From positions 434,184 through 498,183 of the forward strand of contig NZ_FPAB01000003.1 in NCBI RefSeq assembly GCF_900116145.1: 64,000 bases of DNA. Direction: 5' to 3'. The position numbers and the translations under genes were made by a program. Below, piece by piece: positions 62,504 to 64,000 of the stretch. Every line of letters begins with the position of its first letter. The stretch's first letter is position 1. The notes under the pieces are model-generated. The model was not told the DNA's origin, searched no databases, and saw only the letters and a list, made by a program, of their open reading frames with translations. The DNA is from Streptomyces harbinensis. Lineage in GTDB: Bacteria > Actinomycetota > Actinomycetes > Streptomycetales > Streptomycetaceae.

Positions 62504-63133
62504 GTGAGCGAGGCGGAGCGCACCATCGAGACACCCGAAGATTCCTCCCGTCCGGAGAAGGACGAGACGGCACCGGAGCAGGCGGCAGGTCCCGCCGAGC
62601 CGGCCGGCGAGGCCGGTGACGGGGCCGGGACGGGTCCGGCGGCGCCGCGGCGCCGCCGGATCGGCGTGCTGGCCGGGGTGGCGGGGTTCGCCTTCGTGCT
62701 CGACCTGCTCACCAAGATCGCGGCGGTGGAGTGGCTGGAGCACCAGCGGTCCATCGAGGTCATCGGCGACTGGGTGCGCTTCTCGGTGATCCGCAACGGC
62801 GGCGCCGCGTTCGGGTTCGGCGAGGCGCTGACCGTCTTCCTGACCGCCGTGGCCGCCACCGTGGTGGTGGTGATCATCCGGCTGGCCAGGAAGCTGTACA
62901 GCACGCCGTGGGCGATCGCGCTGGGCATGCTGCTCGGCGGCGCGTTCGGCAACCTCACCGACCGGCTGTTCCGGGCGCCCGGGGTGTTCGAGGGGCATGT
63001 GGTGGACTTCATCTCGGTCCAGCACTTCTCGGTGTTCAACCTCGCCGACTCGGCCATCGTCTGCGGCGGCATCCTGATCGTCATCCTGTCGTTCCGGGGC
63101 CTCGACCCGGACGGCACCGTGCACAAGGACTGA
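62504..63133 (+). CDS. lspA: Lipoprotein signal peptidase
   Basis: A 209-residue membrane aspartyl protease (signal peptidase II). After a ~50-residue Glu/Pro/Ala-rich cytoplasmic extension come four helices. The catalytic Asp residues are in [13 protein letters not shown] and [12 protein letters not shown]; the NGGAAFGF and HVVDFISV motifs are present. It cleaves prolipoprotein signals after lipidation. GTG 62504 is chosen: TACCCT (62492-62497) ends 6 nt before it, giving a leaderless message. Confidence 0.95.
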   Translation: MSEAERTIETPEDSSRPEKDETAPEQAAGPAEPAGEAGDGAGTGPAAPRRRRIGVLAGVAGFAFVLDLLTKIAAVEWLEHQRSIEVIGDWVRFSVIRNGGAAFGFGEALTVFLTAVAATVVVVIIRLARKLYSTPWAIALGMLLGGAFGNLTDRLFRAPGVFEGHVVDFISVQHFSVFNLADSAIVCGGILIVILSFRGLDPDGTVHKD

Positions 63134-63157
63134 GCCTCCTCGGGCATACTCATTCGG

Positions 63158-64000
63158 GTGAGTGCGCTTCCCGAGACCCGGACCCTTCCCGTACCCGACG
63201 GCCTGGAAGGGGAGCGGGTCGACGCCGCCCTCGCCCGGATGCTCGGCTTCTCCCGCACCAAGGCGGCCGAACTGGCCGCCGCCGGAAAGGTACGCCTGGA
63301 CGGCGCCGAGGTCGGCAAGTCCGAGCGGGTGACCGGCGGTTCCTGGATCGAGGTCGAGATGCCCCCGCCGCCGGGAGCGGTCACCGTGGTGGCCGAGCCG
63401 GTGGAGGGCATGGAGATCGTCCACGACGACGACGAACTCGTCGTGGTGAACAAGCCGGTCGGCGTCGCCGCCCACCCCAGCCCCGGCTGGACCGGCCCCA
63501 CGGTCATCGGCGGCCTCGCGGCGGCCGGCTACCGGATCGCCACCTCCGGGGCGGCCGAGCGGCAGGGCATCGTCCACCGGCTGGACGTCGGCACCTCGGG
63601 CCTGATGGTGGTGGCCAAGTCGGAGCGCGCGTACTCGCTGCTCAAGCAGCAGTTCCGGGACCGTACCGTCGACAAGCGCTACCACGCGCTCGTCCAGGGC
63701 CATCCCGACCCGCTCAGCGGCACCATCGACGCCCCGATCGGGCGGCACCCGCAGCACGACTACAAGTGGGCCGTCACGGCGGAGGGCAAGCCGTCGGTCA
63801 CGCACTACGACCTGATCGAGGCGTTCCGGGCGGCCAGTCTGCTCGACATCAAGCTGGAGACCGGGCGCACCCACCAGATCCGGGTGCACATGTCGGCCCA
63901 CCGGCACCCCTGCGTCGGGGACCTGACGTACGGCGCGGACCCCACGCTCGCCAAGCGCCTGCGGCTCACCCGGCAGTGGCTGCACGCGGTGCGGCTGGGG
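63158..64000 (+). CDS. rluD: RluD-family 23S rRNA pseudouridine synthase (3' end beyond window)
   Basis: The first 281 codons are visible. An S4-like RNA-binding domain ([20 protein letters not shown], then [16 protein letters not shown]) precedes the synthase domain: [16 protein letters not shown], the catalytic Asp in [38 protein letters not shown] and [20 protein letters not shown]. It should isomerise uridines in helix 69 of 23S rRNA. The GTG at 63158 follows CATACT (63145-63150) by 7 nt, so it may be leaderless. It lies 24 nt after lspA, a conserved pairing. Confidence 0.92.
   Translation, partial: MSALPETRTLPVPDGLEGERVDAALARMLGFSRTKAAELAAAGKVRLDGAEVGKSERVTGGSWIEVEMPPPPGAVTVVAEPVEGMEIVHDDDELVVVNKPVGVAAHPSPGWTGPTVIGGLAAAGYRIATSGAAERQGIVHRLDVGTSGLMVVAKSERAYSLLKQQFRDRTVDKRYHALVQGHPDPLSGTIDAPIGRHPQHDYKWAVTAEGKPSVTHYDLIEAFRAASLLDIKLETGRTHQIRVHMSAHRHPCVGDLTYGADPTLAKRLRLTRQWLHAVRLG

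Overview
The window is a chromosomal core segment of a high-GC actinomycete, almost certainly a Streptomyces or close relative. The evidence is the very high GC with strong third-position G/C bias, many GTG starts and start codons placed 6-8 nt after a TANNNT hexamer (leaderless mRNAs). Gene order also matches the conserved Streptomyces arrangement lspA-dksA-ileS-divIVA-ylmG-sepF-ylmE-pgeF-ftsZ-ftsQ-murG-ftsW-murD-mraY-murF-murE-ftsI-ftsL-rsmH, followed by metF, thi genes, a PASTA kinase, bfr/bfd, class II DAHP synthase, a fused anthranilate synthase and a MacRS-like two-component system. I see no insertion sequences, prophage, tRNA, rRNA or CRISPR arrays.

Layout. 1-5.2 kb is the least conserved part: a SARP-type regulator (cut by the window edge), a secreted beta-propeller protein with an apparent frameshift, a MerR/GyrI-like regulator with a clear operator, translationally coupled to a BtrH-like/DUF4872 protein, and an EEP-family hydrolase. 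5.2-9.4 kb: a small membrane protein, an esterase, a PlsC acyltransferase and the MacS/MacR pair. 9.4-13.8 kb: aromatic amino acid and iron genes. These are trpEG with a Trp-rich leader peptide and attenuator, class II DAHP synthase, and convergent bfd and bfr with iron-box-like sites. 13.9-18.7 kb: a sulfite-oxidase-like protein, an ArsR-type regulator divergent from an MFS transporter, an AP-endonuclease-family protein, and a secreted SLT lytic enzyme with a long untranslated leader. 19-28.4 kb: a PASTA Ser/Thr kinase, a septum-formation-like membrane protein, a thiO-thiS-thiG operon under a TPP riboswitch, an FAD reductase, an Rv2175c-like DNA-binding protein, thiE and metF.

28.4-39.5 kb: a membrane protein with a prion-like tail, a phytoene-desaturase-like oxidoreductase, a TetR regulator, a SAV_6107-like HEPN protein, a methyltransferase, a DUF3040 protein, the MoxR/DUF58/transglutaminase trio and a beta-carbonic anhydrase. 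39.7-58 kb is the dcw (division and cell wall) cluster, mostly translationally coupled by 4-bp overlaps. It is broken by intergenic control regions before ftsW and ftsZ that carry GACAC/GTGTC motifs of the WhiA type. 58-64 kb: ileS under a short T-box leader, a DksA/TraR-like protein with a histone-like lysine tail and an incomplete zinc finger, lspA, and the start of an RluD-type pseudouridine synthase.

How it works together. The right half makes and positions the septum and the peptidoglycan precursors. MurE-MurF-MurD-MraY-MurG build lipid II, FtsW/FtsI polymerise it, FtsL/FtsQ connect them to FtsZ, SepF anchors FtsZ, and DivIVA drives tip growth. The left half supplies aromatic amino acids, thiamine, one-carbon units and iron storage. 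Metabolite-sensing RNA control is well represented: a Trp attenuator, a TPP riboswitch and an Ile T-box. The strongest candidates for something undescribed are the MerR-BtrH-like-EEP group at 2.56-5.17 kb, the palindrome before the septum-formation-like gene, the structured leader of the SLT gene, and the incomplete zinc finger of the DksA-like protein.
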